Part shown: positions 10,416 through 18,100 of the stretch, piece after piece
How positions within the stretch are numbered: the first letter of the stretch is position 1
Layout of the letters: each line of letters begins with the position of its first letter
Source of the DNA: Larix sibirica
Lineage: Eukaryota > Streptophyta > Pinopsida > Pinales > Pinaceae
DNA length: 18,854 nt
NCBI GenBank assembly: GCA_004151065.3
Contig: NWUY0300071009.1
Location: forward strand, 1 to 18,854
Direction of reading: 5' to 3'
The notes under the pieces: model-generated
Told to the model about the DNA's origin: nothing
Databases searched by the model: none
The model's input: the letters and a program-made list of their open reading frames with translations, nothing else
Translations under genes and position numbers: made by a program

Positions 10416-10730
10416 TTATTGTTCTCTAGTAGAAGGTGAACATTCCTCTAAATGGATATGAAAATAATTTTCATCCCAAAGATTACAACTATCCATATAC
10501 TAATCATCACAAGCATCCCCCAAGTAATACCCATCATATTAGTCATTATTATATGTTTCAATGACAAGAGACAGGGTATGCTGGGCAAAATTCTCCTTCA
10601 ATAGAGCAATCATTTGTTAACGCAGATTATTGAACTTCTCAGATGTAAGTTCATGGTCTTGTCACATGTACTCTCCTTGGTGTGGGCCCCCACTTTTCCA
10701 TGCTTCAGTGGAGGGTGGAATTTTTTCCAT
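10416..10730 (-). pseudogene. Gag-like N-terminal frame of an LTR retrotransposon, four in-frame stops
   Basis: From an ATG at 10730 the minus strand reads 104 codons in one frame without any indel, but with four internal stops. Recognisable stretches are MEKIPPSTEAWKSGG, SEKFNNLR, MIALLKENFAQHTLSL, YDGYYLGDACDD and WDENYFHIHLEEC. A helix-like segment followed by an acidic, Tyr/Asp-rich segment is usual in gag-like proteins of plant LTR elements, so this is a family-style inference and not a firm match. At least two stops fit C-to-T changes of CGA and CAA codons. The frame begins about 380 bp downstream of the primer-binding site, as expected for the leader of such an element. Confidence 0.55.
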
Positions 10731-11107
10731 GGTGATAGCATATGAATGAGTAGTTTGGACTAGGGAATATAATATATCAAATAAAGGCACGAAAATTAGC
10801 TTTCCAATGGTGTCGATCTTGCTACATTCTCATTATTCTATCAAAATATAGGACCTATGCAAGGTATACAACCATCTCAAGAAGCTCTAAAAAAAGGCCA
10901 GATTTCAAACTGTGATATCTCTTCCCAAACTCATATTTGAGCATTTTTTTTAAATAGATTTTTTTTCTAAAAGGAATTCAAATATGAAATTATATTTTGG
11001 AGGTTTTACTGGGAAAGACTTCAAAATGGATTTAAGTATCACAACCCTCCTTTTCTCCTTTAAAAAATATGCAAAAAAGAGAAAAAAAATTATTTAATGT
11101 TGTTACC
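10731..11107 (-). other. Leader between primer-binding site and gag-like frame
   Basis: This non-coding stretch lies between the candidate primer-binding site and the gag-like start codon on the minus strand. It contains several A/T homopolymer runs near 10945-11100. No ORF is present. Confidence 0.4.
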
Positions 11108-11131
11108 CAAGAACATAGCTTTGACACTAAT
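11108..11131 (-). promoter_or_regulatory. Degenerate tRNA-Met primer-binding site of an LTR element
   Basis: The minus strand reads TTAGTGTCAAAGC followed by TATGTTCTTGG. Plant LTR elements primed by initiator tRNA-Met typically have TGGTATCAGAGC here, often continuing into a similar GTTCTTGG tail. Three of the twelve core bases differ. It lies directly beside the candidate LTR, which fits a minus-strand element. Confidence 0.6.
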
Positions 11132-11672
11132 TTCTATAAACCCAAATATTAATTTAGATCATATACAAGAGATATTAGGAATATGGAACAACACAAGAGA
11201 TATTTAATAAGATTCAACTTTATTATTATGTAAATGATTATTTTAATCTGATGAATCAACCATGTTCAGTTGGTTGTTCAAGGGTAATAGCCCCCTATTA
11301 AGCTAAGTTCAACACACAATATTCTTCTCCACACACTCATGGTGAGGAATCCTTCCTTATTTATAGAACCACAATACATTTTAATATCCTAACCTCCTAA
11401 TCACCTAGTGGGCTTTCTTTAATGAGGCCCCATTACATTTATTTACTAACATAGTGGGTATTATTTAATAATATAGTGAAACTAGTCCATTTTACATTGA
11501 ATGACCTCCACTACTATTCTAATGGCCTCTCTATCCCCCATTAACCATTGGGGAGGGTCAAAACACACATCGAGCAATGGTTAAAATAATGCATATAAAA
11601 GTTTAGATAAAATCATCCAAAAGTATTTCTTGCAATCAATCAAGTCATTCTTGCAACCAGAATGCCCCACAT
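11132..11672 (-). mobile_element. Candidate 5' LTR of a minus-strand retrotransposon
   Basis: On the minus strand this block starts TGTGGGGCATTCTGG at 11672 and ends next to the primer-binding site, about 540 bp. Two thirds of the way in, a TATA box (TCTATAAATAAGG, near 11360) is followed by a plausible R-U5 region. The size, TG start, TATA placement and adjacency to the primer-binding site are as expected for a plant LTR. A second LTR copy was not found in the window, so the element is truncated, or its other end has decayed or lies in unmatched sequence. Confidence 0.55.
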
Positions 11673-11961
11673 TAATCAATAAAGTCCAAGAAAAATAAGG
11701 CACTATGCTTATGCACCTGTCACTTACTTGTAAGATGTGCAAATTCTTAATCTTACCATTTGATATAATTTTTGTATTATAAAGTTAATTTTGTAAGTGA
11801 TTTAAAAGAATCATGAAAAATGAACATTGCCACAAAAAAATATAAATATAAATTTTAAAAAACAATGTTAAATATATACAACAAGTATTAATTAAATATA
11901 CTATATCTTGCTTTACATATTCCTTTTTTTAATTTAAAAATAAACTTATCTATGTAGAAAT
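11673..11961. other. AT-rich spacer
   Basis: Low-complexity AT-rich sequence between the candidate LTR and the right copy of the long direct repeat. No gene or structured element is visible. Confidence 0.5.
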
Positions 11962-12163
11962 AATAGAAAGAGCTTTCATATCAATTGGTTTACTAAGATC
12001 AATGTAAAAACAACATTTTCTTGCTATAACTCTCTACTTTGCATTTTCCATTTAAGACTTCTCAAAACTCTTTTTAATAGCCTTCGATTGACTTGGACCA
12101 ATATACTTCCATTAACTTGGATCAACTTTTTTATGGATATAATTTAAAACACTATCAATGAAC

Positions 12164-12243
12164 ACTGGCATATACACTTTGTTTTGGACTCGGGTTTTCA
12201 TTGACTGGCATATACACTTTGTTTTGGACTTGGGGTTCTCATT
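12164..12243. repeat. 40-bp tandem duplication inside the right long repeat
   Basis: ACTGGCATATACACTTTG followed by TTTTGGACT begins at 12164 and again at 12204. The left copy of the long repeat has this segment once, so the duplication arose after the two copies separated. Confidence 0.85.
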
Positions 12244-12276
12244 GTATTTTATGGACAATGTACATCTTTAAGTTAT

Positions 12277-12405
12277 AACTTATTTGGATATGGTGACCCG
12301 TTGGTGAGGTTAGATGGATTTCATTCTCTTCATCCAGGTTCAATTCCGTTGAGACATATTCTCACTTGAATTACCATCCACAATATGTAAGAAAAAAAAA
12401 ACTTA
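12277..12405 (+). mobile_element. tRNA-derived SINE-like insertion with A-rich tail
   Basis: A perfect box B, GGTTCAATTCC, lies at 12337-12347. A weak box A, TGGTGAGGTTAG, lies 35 bp upstream at 12302. The segment ends in a run of ten A (12392-12401). The word AACTTA flanks it at 12277-12282 and 12400-12405, as a short target-site duplication would, though the downstream word overlaps the A-run. The left copy of the long repeat lacks the tRNA-like part. The unit is short (about 115 bp), and I do not recognise the family. Confidence 0.45.
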
Positions 12406-12535
12406 ATACATTTCCAATCACTTATTTATTAAAATACTCTTTCATGTGCCTTCAATTACCAAGGGGTAGTAACCTTGATAGAATTTTTTTTTAAATCATT
12501 ATGATACTCAATATCAAGAGATGATCAACATAAAA

Positions 12536-12673
12536 TGGTTAAAATACACATAAACACACTTATTTATTTTTAAATTCTTTTATAAATATTATCAAATATG
12601 AAATAGTTTAAAATACACATAACTATACTTATTTATTTTTAAATTCTTTTATATATATATTTATAATTCATCT
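12536..12673. repeat. 69-bp tandem duplication inside the right long repeat
   Basis: AAAATACACATAA at 12541 and AAAATACACATAA at 12610 are each followed by a CTTATTTATTTTTAAATTC block. The left long-repeat copy has this segment only once. Confidence 0.8.
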
Positions 12674-13227
12674 CAAACAATGTCACTAAGTATTAGCTTT
12701 ATATGTTTTCTTTATTTGCAAGCATGTTTAGAAATTATTGTATTTACTTTGTTTCACATTCTAAACATATGTTCACCATACATACATACTCGTTTAATGG
12801 ATACATTGATTTCTTTAATGCCTTCCATACTAACATAAAAATGAATTAACTAATATATCTTCTTTATATAAAGTTCATTCCTTTTCTGGATTCTAAACTT
12901 GTTTATTATTAATATATATATCCAAAAATAATCTCCGGATAACATTGAATACTGAAAAAGAAAAAGTTTGTTATTGAATTTTATACCCTCTAACACGGTC
13001 CCGTTTATTTTTTAACTTTTAATATGAAATAAGATTTATACCACAAGCCATTAGCTATTGACTTTAGTGATTCTATTTAACTTGTGTTTCTTTTTGTGAA
13101 ACTTGTTTCAACTTTTTCACGTGCAATTGCTTTCATCTTACCTGTCCGTGTGGACCATGAAGGAACCTTGGACCCAATTAAAAATTAAAATGAATACCCA
13201 CTTAACTTTTGACTATGCAAAAGATTT

Positions 13228-13572
13228 TTGCACTACGACCAGCGCTCCCGTCATCTTTCTGATTTCACGAATGTCGATAAAGGGGCCGATTCTTTCCATA
13301 TGGCACTGCACGAAAAAATTGTCCACGTAAATAAAACCTACCTCACTCTAGTTCCCTGCTGGACTGCAGAGACGACGTGGGATAACTGGCATTCAAATCC
13401 CTTTTTTTTTTGCAATTTGTTTCCTAGATTCGGTTATAAAAACCGGTGGAATCATAGTTCCACCTTATTTACTGCGAAATTATGCCATGGAACTGTGCCT
13501 CTAGGGATTTTGGTCCATTTTAAGACGACTCATATCGTCGAAATTCCAAAGAATGGAACTATTCTAGATTAA
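13228..13572 (+). CDS. Hypothetical 114-residue ORF, unrecognised
   Basis: An ATG-to-stop frame of 114 codons lies in the least AT-rich part of the left 16 kb. I recognise no domain. The protein is rich in His, Thr and Trp, has no signal peptide or membrane segment, and contains a Phe run encoded by a T-homopolymer near 13400. Three inverted repeats fall inside the frame (13431-13445, 13445-13464, 13524-13539), which argues that the DNA structure, and not the protein, may be what matters. Codon use cannot be judged for lack of neighbours. It may well be non-coding. Confidence 0.15.
   Translation: MHYDQRSRHLSDFTNVDKGADSFHMALHEKIVHVNKTYLTLVPCWTAETTWDNWHSNPFFFCNLFPRFGYKNRWNHSSTLFTAKLCHGTVPLGILVHFKTTHIVEIPKNGTILD
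13431..13464. other. Two abutting hairpins
   Basis: CGGTT-ATAAA-AACCG (13431-13445) is followed immediately by GGTGGAA-TCATAG-TTCCACC (13445-13464), which shares its first G. The stems are 5 and 7 bp, both perfect. The first contains a TATAAA word in its loop, so it could also be read as a TATA box. Confidence 0.6.
13524..13539. other. Short hairpin
   Basis: GACGA-CTCATA-TCGTC is a perfect 5-bp stem with a six-base loop. The loop resembles the TCATAG loop of the hairpin at 13445-13464. Confidence 0.45.
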
Positions 13573-13593
13573 TTGTCCAATTTTAAAACTATA

Positions 13594-13616
13594 CAGATCA
13601 CAATTTGTGTGATCTG
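13594..13616. other. Perfect 9-bp-stem hairpin
   Basis: CAGATCACA at 13594-13602 pairs with TGTGATCTG at 13608-13616 around the five-base loop ATTTG. It lies 22 bp after the stop of the unrecognised ORF. Confidence 0.7.
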
Positions 13617-13699
13617 AGCACTTTAAATTGTGGAGTCGAAAGTGTTTTAGTTAGCCCTTATACAGCTCCCTAGCAGGATGTAAATTGAAATAAAAAGTG

Positions 13700-14697
13700 A
13701 TCTAAATTTTTGATGATTTTGCCCCATCAACCAGAAATCCAAGCCAGAAGATATCTCAACAAAATTGAACCCCATTGGATGGAATAAAATCCATCAATCC
13801 CATCAATAAACCGCCATATCATTTTTCTTGTATTTTATGAGAACCAATCAACTATATATATTATAATAATAAGAATGGCCATGACAACCATTATCATCCC
13901 ACAATTTAAAATGGCACCCTCGTGCGGTTTTTTATACGATCCCTTCTACTTTTTGACTTTGCTATTATCCATGCAATAAGACCGGCCGTACAGTTGGATT
14001 CCCACTCAATTTGTGCTTGCATGTGTATTTGCTTTTTTCCAGACAAACTGATATTATTCGTATTTTAATCCCCGTGTGTTTGTTTCTTTTCGGTCAAACT
14101 GGTATTATTCGAACTTTAGTGTTACGATCGAGTGATGTAAACAAAATCAAATTCGGATAGGGCGATCATATTTGACTTTGAGGGGTTATGATTGCTTGAA
14201 CGCTTTCCTATTGAAAACTTAAATAAATCATAAATCGTGCTTTTGTAACAATACATCAAACTTTTCGTTGTGTATTTAAGATAATGTATAGAAATCTCCA
14301 AATTAGTAACTAATTTAGTCGTGTTCCTCGATGATTAAGCTTCATTTTAAGGGTGAGAATTCTTATATTGTAGTGATTAATTATTATTGGTTCTCAATTT
14401 ATTTATAAAAAAATATAAAGGATTAAGCTATGCATAAAAAAATGTATAAAGATTAATTCATGTATATTTATAAGCGATTGAAAAAATTGTTTTTTCTTTT
14501 TAAATTTGTGTTTTAGCTTTGCATTTATCTTGATTTTTATTATTATCAATGCATAATTTTTGGAGTAATTTTTCTATCTCTATTTGTTGAGAATTGGGTT
14601 CCCAACCCTTATTTATTCACCATAATTGTGTGGATTTGGGATTCTTTTTAGGACTATATCAAATTATTTTTTTAAGAAAAGGGGGTTAGAAACACGA
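13700..14697. other. Unassigned intergenic sequence with one short duplication
   Basis: No gene is visible. The part at 13920-14170 is less AT-rich and contains two TTGACTTTG words that fit the core of WRKY-binding W boxes, but they lie about 3 kb from the TIR gene and such cores are common by chance. From 14400 to 14690 it is AT-rich with no structure noted. Confidence 0.5.
14022..14124. repeat. About 51-bp diverged tandem duplication
   Basis: TGTGTATTTGCTTTTTTCC...CAAACTGATATTATTCG at 14022 is followed by TGTGTTTGTTTCTTTTCGG..CAAACTGGTATTATTCG from 14075. The CAAACTG blocks (14044 and 14095) are 51 bp apart. Confidence 0.75.
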
Positions 14698-15592
14698 AAA
14701 GTATTCTCATGGAGGGGTACATGGAGAAGGGTTAGCCAACCATTCTTAAAAAATGGTATTCTTGTTGAGGGGCATAAAGTGGAATTGTTAGTTGATCCTT
14801 CTTGAAGAAAATATTTTGAATGATGGGGATCCTTAGGAAGGTTTGGTCGACCTTTCGTCTACCATATTATTCTCATGAAGGAAGAGTATAGAGAAGCATC
14901 AACCAACCCTTCCTCATTTATGGTATTCTCATGGAGGGGGAGCACATAAAAGGGTCAGTCAACCCTTCCTCAACGATGGCATTGGGTTCATGGGTATCCA
15001 ATTCAAGTGTCGACAGACCCTTCCTCAAGAATGATATTGGATTCGTGGGGTATCCAATGAAAATTTTAGTTGCTCATTCCTCAAGCAAGTGTTTGGAAGA
15101 AGGAGGACCCCAAAGAAGGGGACCAACTAATCTTTCCTAGAGAAAAGTATTCTGATAGATGGGGAGCATTGAGAATGATTGAATGACCTTTCATGAAGGA
15201 CTATATTTTTGTGGAGGTTTATCTACATGAAAGGTTAACTACCCATTCCTCAATGATAATATTTGTGTCATTGAGTATCTAGTACAAATGCCAACCAACC
15301 CTTCTTCAAGTAAATTTTTTGTGTAAGAGGGATCCTGTGGAAGGTTATGTCGACCCTTCTGCTAGCATAATATTCTCATCGAGGGGGACCATGGAGAAGG
15401 GTGAATCAACCCTTCTTCAAAAATGGTATTTTCATCATGGGATATTCAATGTAAGGGTTGGGTTGATTAACCCTTTTCTAAGCATAGTTTTTGGGTAAGG
15501 GGGATCTAGTGGAAAGTTGCCCAACTCTTTCTCTAGCACGGTATTTTAATGGAGATCATGGAAAAGAGTCAAGTAACCCTTCCCTAATGAAA
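14698..15592. repeat. Degenerate 56-bp minisatellite, about 16 units
   Basis: Each unit has the plan TGGTATTCTCATGGAGGGGG, then a GATC/ACATGGAGAAGGGT-like middle, then CAACCAACCCTTCCTCAA. Unit starts fall about every 51-61 bp (for example near 14701, 14756, 14812, 14867, 14921, 14976, 15032, 15312, 15369 and 15424). Copies are strongly diverged. The last six units look like two rounds of three unit types (see findings). A 69-codon plus-strand frame inside it at 14931-15140 is a reading of the repeat and not a gene. Confidence 0.88.
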
Positions 15593-16271
15593 TTTTATAA
15601 TTCAGTAAAAGATTTCACCAAATTAATAAAACAGAAATGGAAATTTAACTGATTAATGTACCTCCATATAAAGCTGAAGTTCCCTTCATGTAATATATTA
15701 CAATTCCAAATTTATTAATATTAAAATTTTAATATTTAATAAATAGATTTCAAATCCAACATTAACCTTGATATATGATGAATTCTATAAAAAAAAAATA
15801 TAATTATAATAGATTTTATAAATTTATGCATTTCAATATGGTTTCAAATCTTAACATTCAAAAAGTTTTCAAGTTAAATATTAATCTCAATGTATGATGG
15901 GTTATATAAAAATGTATTTGTTGAGAAATTTCAAGCTTACAAATTTGATAAAAAAAATATCTCTTTTAAAAGTTTGGTTAAATTTTAAATAGATTTACAT
16001 CATTCTAATCATATTAATTTCATGCAAACTTCTTTTAACATTTTGGTTAAATTTTAAATAGATTTATATCATTATAATCATATTAATTTGATGCAAACTT
16101 TGTTTTTCTAGATACGATGATATGCAGTATAGGAAGGTGATGAATGATTGGTCACCGATATAAAAGGGATATGCTTCAAAATTAAATAACAATAAACCAT
16201 GTTATTTTATTTTTTAGATTCCACAAACATGAATGCTATATACTAGCTGCCTGTCTGCCACTTCCACAAAC
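15593..16271. other. AT-rich spacer with repeats, upstream of the TIR gene
   Basis: No gene is present. It includes a diverged pair of blocks sharing TTTCAAATC.TAACATT and ATGATGG.TTATATAAAA words (about 15748-15800 and 15841-15915), and the 69-bp duplication listed separately. A TATAAAAG word at 16160 is a weak TATA candidate but is far from the TIR start codon. Confidence 0.5.
15962..16099. repeat. 69-bp tandem duplication
   Basis: TCTTTTAA...TTTGGTTAAATTTTAAATAGATTTA through CATATTAATTT.ATGCAAACTT at 15962-16030 is repeated at 16031-16099 with only a few differences. Confidence 0.9.
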
Positions 16272-16800
16272 ACAAATATTTGTTTCATAAATGGCTTCCA
16301 TCCATCTTAAAAAGTGACAGATTCTGTTCAATGATTTGTGAACACACTATTACGACGAATATGAGATTTGTGAACACAGTATTAGGACGAAGATAAGATT
16401 TGACGATAATCTTGTGTTTTTCCACAAAAGGAATATAAAAGAGGATGTCTAAAGTGACAGATATGTAAATAAATAATTTTGTTGTCACTTCTATCCATTT
16501 CACAAATTAATTTGTTGACAAATATGTCCACATATTTGTGAAATGGGATGGATGAACGTCTACATATTTGTCGACAAATATTTGTGAAATAGCTGAGGTG
16601 TTTGTGACCAGATTTGTCAATGGAAATCGACAAATATAAAACAATAGATTGATGTCAGCTTGTTGTCTGCTACTATTGATGGATGTCCACATATTTGCGG
16701 GCAAATATTTCTGAAATAGGATGAACAGAATACGGATTTGTGAACAAATATTTGTGAAAACGATATGTGGAAGTAGACAGATAGGTGTACAAATATGTCA
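16272..16800. repeat. Cluster of palindromic short repeats (ACAAATATTTGT family)
   Basis: The perfect 12-bp palindrome ACAAATATTTGT occurs at 16272, 16574 and 16744. Related perfect dyads are ACAAATTAATTTGT (16502-16515), an inverted pair of ACAAATATGT with a two-base spacer (16518-16539), and the 18-bp palindrome ATATTTGTCGACAAATAT (16564-16581). Degenerate versions lie near 16690-16710 and 16789. They sit within larger diverged units of the plan GTCCACATATTTGTG-GACAAATATTTGTGAAATAGGATGG. Overlapping minus-strand frames at 16285-16909 are just translations of these repeats. Confidence 0.85.
16333..16408. repeat. 32-bp tandem repeat, 2.3 units
   Basis: GATTTGTGAACACA.TATTA.GACGAA.AT.A starts at 16333, 16365 and (truncated) 16397, an exact 32-bp period. 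It is embedded in the palindrome cluster and shares its TTTGTG word. Confidence 0.85.
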
Positions 16801-16874
16801 CAGAGTTGTTCCTAAATACTTGTACACACACAAATCTAAGCAGGATGGGTGGAAATGATAGATGTGTGAACAAA

Positions 16875-16965
16875 TATAATAAGCCATAAGTACAAGATCG
16901 GTTAAACATTCTTCTGTTTCATTCCTCCTCGTCTTCTGGATCTTTTCTTCTAGTTCTCTAATTAC
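16875..16965 (+). promoter_or_regulatory. Candidate core promoter and CT-rich leader of the TIR gene
   Basis: TATAAT in an AAATATAATAAG context at 16875 is a possible TATA box. About 30 bp downstream begins a pyrimidine-rich stretch (CATTCTTCTGTTTCATTCC onwards, about 16908-16955), as is usual for plant 5' leaders, leading to the ATG. Another TATAAAAG lies at 16434. The true start site cannot be fixed from sequence alone. Confidence 0.4.
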
Positions 16966-16966
16966 A

Positions 16967-17964
16967 ATGGGCGGCGGGATGAGAAGAGTGTGGAGATATG
17001 ACTTGTTTCTGAGTTTCAGAGGCCCAGATGTCAGAAAAGGCTTCGTTGATCATCTCTACAACGCGTTGAAAAATGAAGGCATCCATGCGTTCTTGGACGC
17101 CCATCAACTAAAGAAAGGGGATGATATCAACGCAACCATAAAGCATGCCATTGAATGCAGTCGAACCAGGATTCCCATATTCTCCCCAGATTATGCAAAC
17201 TCTGTATGGTGCCTCAAGGAAGTTTCTCTTATTGCGCGGCAGGCTCAGGGGAGGACCATTCCCCTCTTTTACAAAATCTCTCCTTCCCATGTTCGTCACC
17301 CGGACCGATCTGACAGCGCATATGCCCAGGCATTCCAACACCATGAGAGCAGTGGAAGACACAGTGAACAAGAAATTCGTGAGTGGAAGGCTGCTCTCTT
17401 CACCGTCTCCAGTATCTCTGGCTGGTCGCTTGACGAGACTAACGGGTGGGTTGGTTAAATCCATTTATATAAATCACAGTCACTTAACTTGTGGTTGGTG
17501 AACACTTATAGATCAGAAGTTGTTAAATGAACATATTATTTGTTACTTGTACTTCATGAGTTGTAATCGCTTGTTGTCTATGTTTTAGCTACTTGTTTTG
17601 ACCAGCATTTTTCTAGTTAAACAGGTTGTGTGAGGCTGCTGGTTATCCATACATAAGCTACCAGCTATTTTTGATATATATATTTTTTATAATTGTTTAA
17701 TTTTGAACAACATCCATAAAATCCATAAAATTAATGTTCTATGCTTCTGCAATCTAGAAAAAAACATAAATATAATTCATCTCCAAATTCTAAGATATGA
17801 ACACCGTCATGTAATAATGTTTACATCTTTGATGGATGTCTTGGAACTCTGTGGTGTGCAGCTATGAAGCAGCGCTGGTGAAGCGTGTGGTTCAGTGCCT
17901 GTGTCAACAATGTAAAGGAGAGCAAGCCACCTTTGGTAGAACGTACAAAGAAGGCCAGCTTTAA
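16967..17964 (+). CDS. TIR-domain protein (TIR-only or truncated TNL), two exons
   Basis: Spliced as 16967-17445 plus 17862-17964, it encodes 193 residues. The start has A at -3 and G at +4. A TIR domain spans about residues 9-160: YDLFLSFRG (11-19), DVRKGFVDHL (21-30), the BB-loop region FLDAHQLKKGDDI (42-54), AIECSR (61-66), FSPDYANSVWCLKEV (72-86) and IPLFYKISPSHVR (98-110). Plant TIRs are NAD+-cleaving immune signalling domains; the usual catalytic glutamate is E85. The SH pair of the helix interface known from L6/RPS4 is D28-H29. Exon 2 adds YEAALVKRVV, the usual post-TIR helix, then diverges and stops. No P-loop, NB-ARC or LRR follows in about 890 bp. It is either a functional TIR-only protein or the remnant of a TNL. 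Gly2 lacks the serine/threonine at position 6 favoured for myristoylation. Confidence 0.8.
17446..17861 (+). other. Intron of the TIR gene (416 bp, GT-AG)
   Basis: The donor is ACGG|GTGGGT and the acceptor is GTGTGCAG|CTATGAAGC. Splicing joins GG to C, giving a glycine codon followed by YEAALVKRVV, the sequence expected after the TIR domain in plant TNLs; without splicing the frame stops at 17456. The intron is AT-rich in its 3' half. The intron position at the end of the TIR exon is conserved in plant TNL genes. Confidence 0.8.
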
Positions 17965-18100
17965 GGACGGCAGCTTGTAGAGATTCTTTGTAGATCTCCA
18001 GGCATTTGAGGATTCCTTACACTTCTCGTTGATCCTGAAATGTTTGAGGGTGCGTTTTTGGATCTTATCCAGTCGCGTCCTAAAAAGCAAGAATACTCTT
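17965..18100 (+). pseudogene. Possible frameshifted continuation of the TIR gene's exon 2
   Basis: One base out of frame from about 17900, the plus strand reads VNNVKESKPPLVERTKKASF and DGSL before a stop at about 17976, then FFVDLQAFEDSLHFSLI to about 18100. The first part resembles the KKxPL linker of plant TNLs, so the annotated stop may follow a one-base indel. The later part matches nothing I recognise. The minus-strand frame at 17821-18090 is the shadow of this region. Confidence 0.35.

Larger units (their letters stand above)
11962..13072. repeat. Long dispersed direct repeat, right copy (about 1.1 kb)
   Basis: This is the diverged partner of 5232-6604, same orientation, starting about 6.73 kb and ending about 6.47 kb away from it. 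Compared with the left copy it lacks about 500 bp and carries three private changes: a 40-bp tandem duplication, a SINE-like insertion, and a 69-bp tandem duplication. Similarity stops at about AGTGATT on both sides. No ORF is conserved between the copies. Confidence 0.8.

Noticed and set aside
5232-13072. Single intact LTR retrotransposon bounded by the two long repeats
   Set aside because: Neither repeat has TG...CA edges or a neighbouring primer-binding site, and the only primer-binding site found belongs to the separate LTR at 11132-11672.
13940-14180. W-box cluster regulating the TIR gene
   Set aside because: The TTGACTTTG words are about 3 kb from the start codon and such short cores are frequent by chance.
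14931-15140. 69-codon plus-strand ORF
   Set aside because: It lies wholly inside the degenerate 56-bp minisatellite and contains no domain.
16285-16909. Four overlapping minus-strand ORFs upstream of the TIR gene
   Set aside because: They translate the palindromic repeats, giving recurring FTNMWT and YLSTN words in all frames, so the similarity is repeat-driven.
17108-17501. 118-codon ORFs on both strands overlapping the TIR exon
   Set aside because: They are shadow frames of the TIR coding sequence, which has clear domain motifs.
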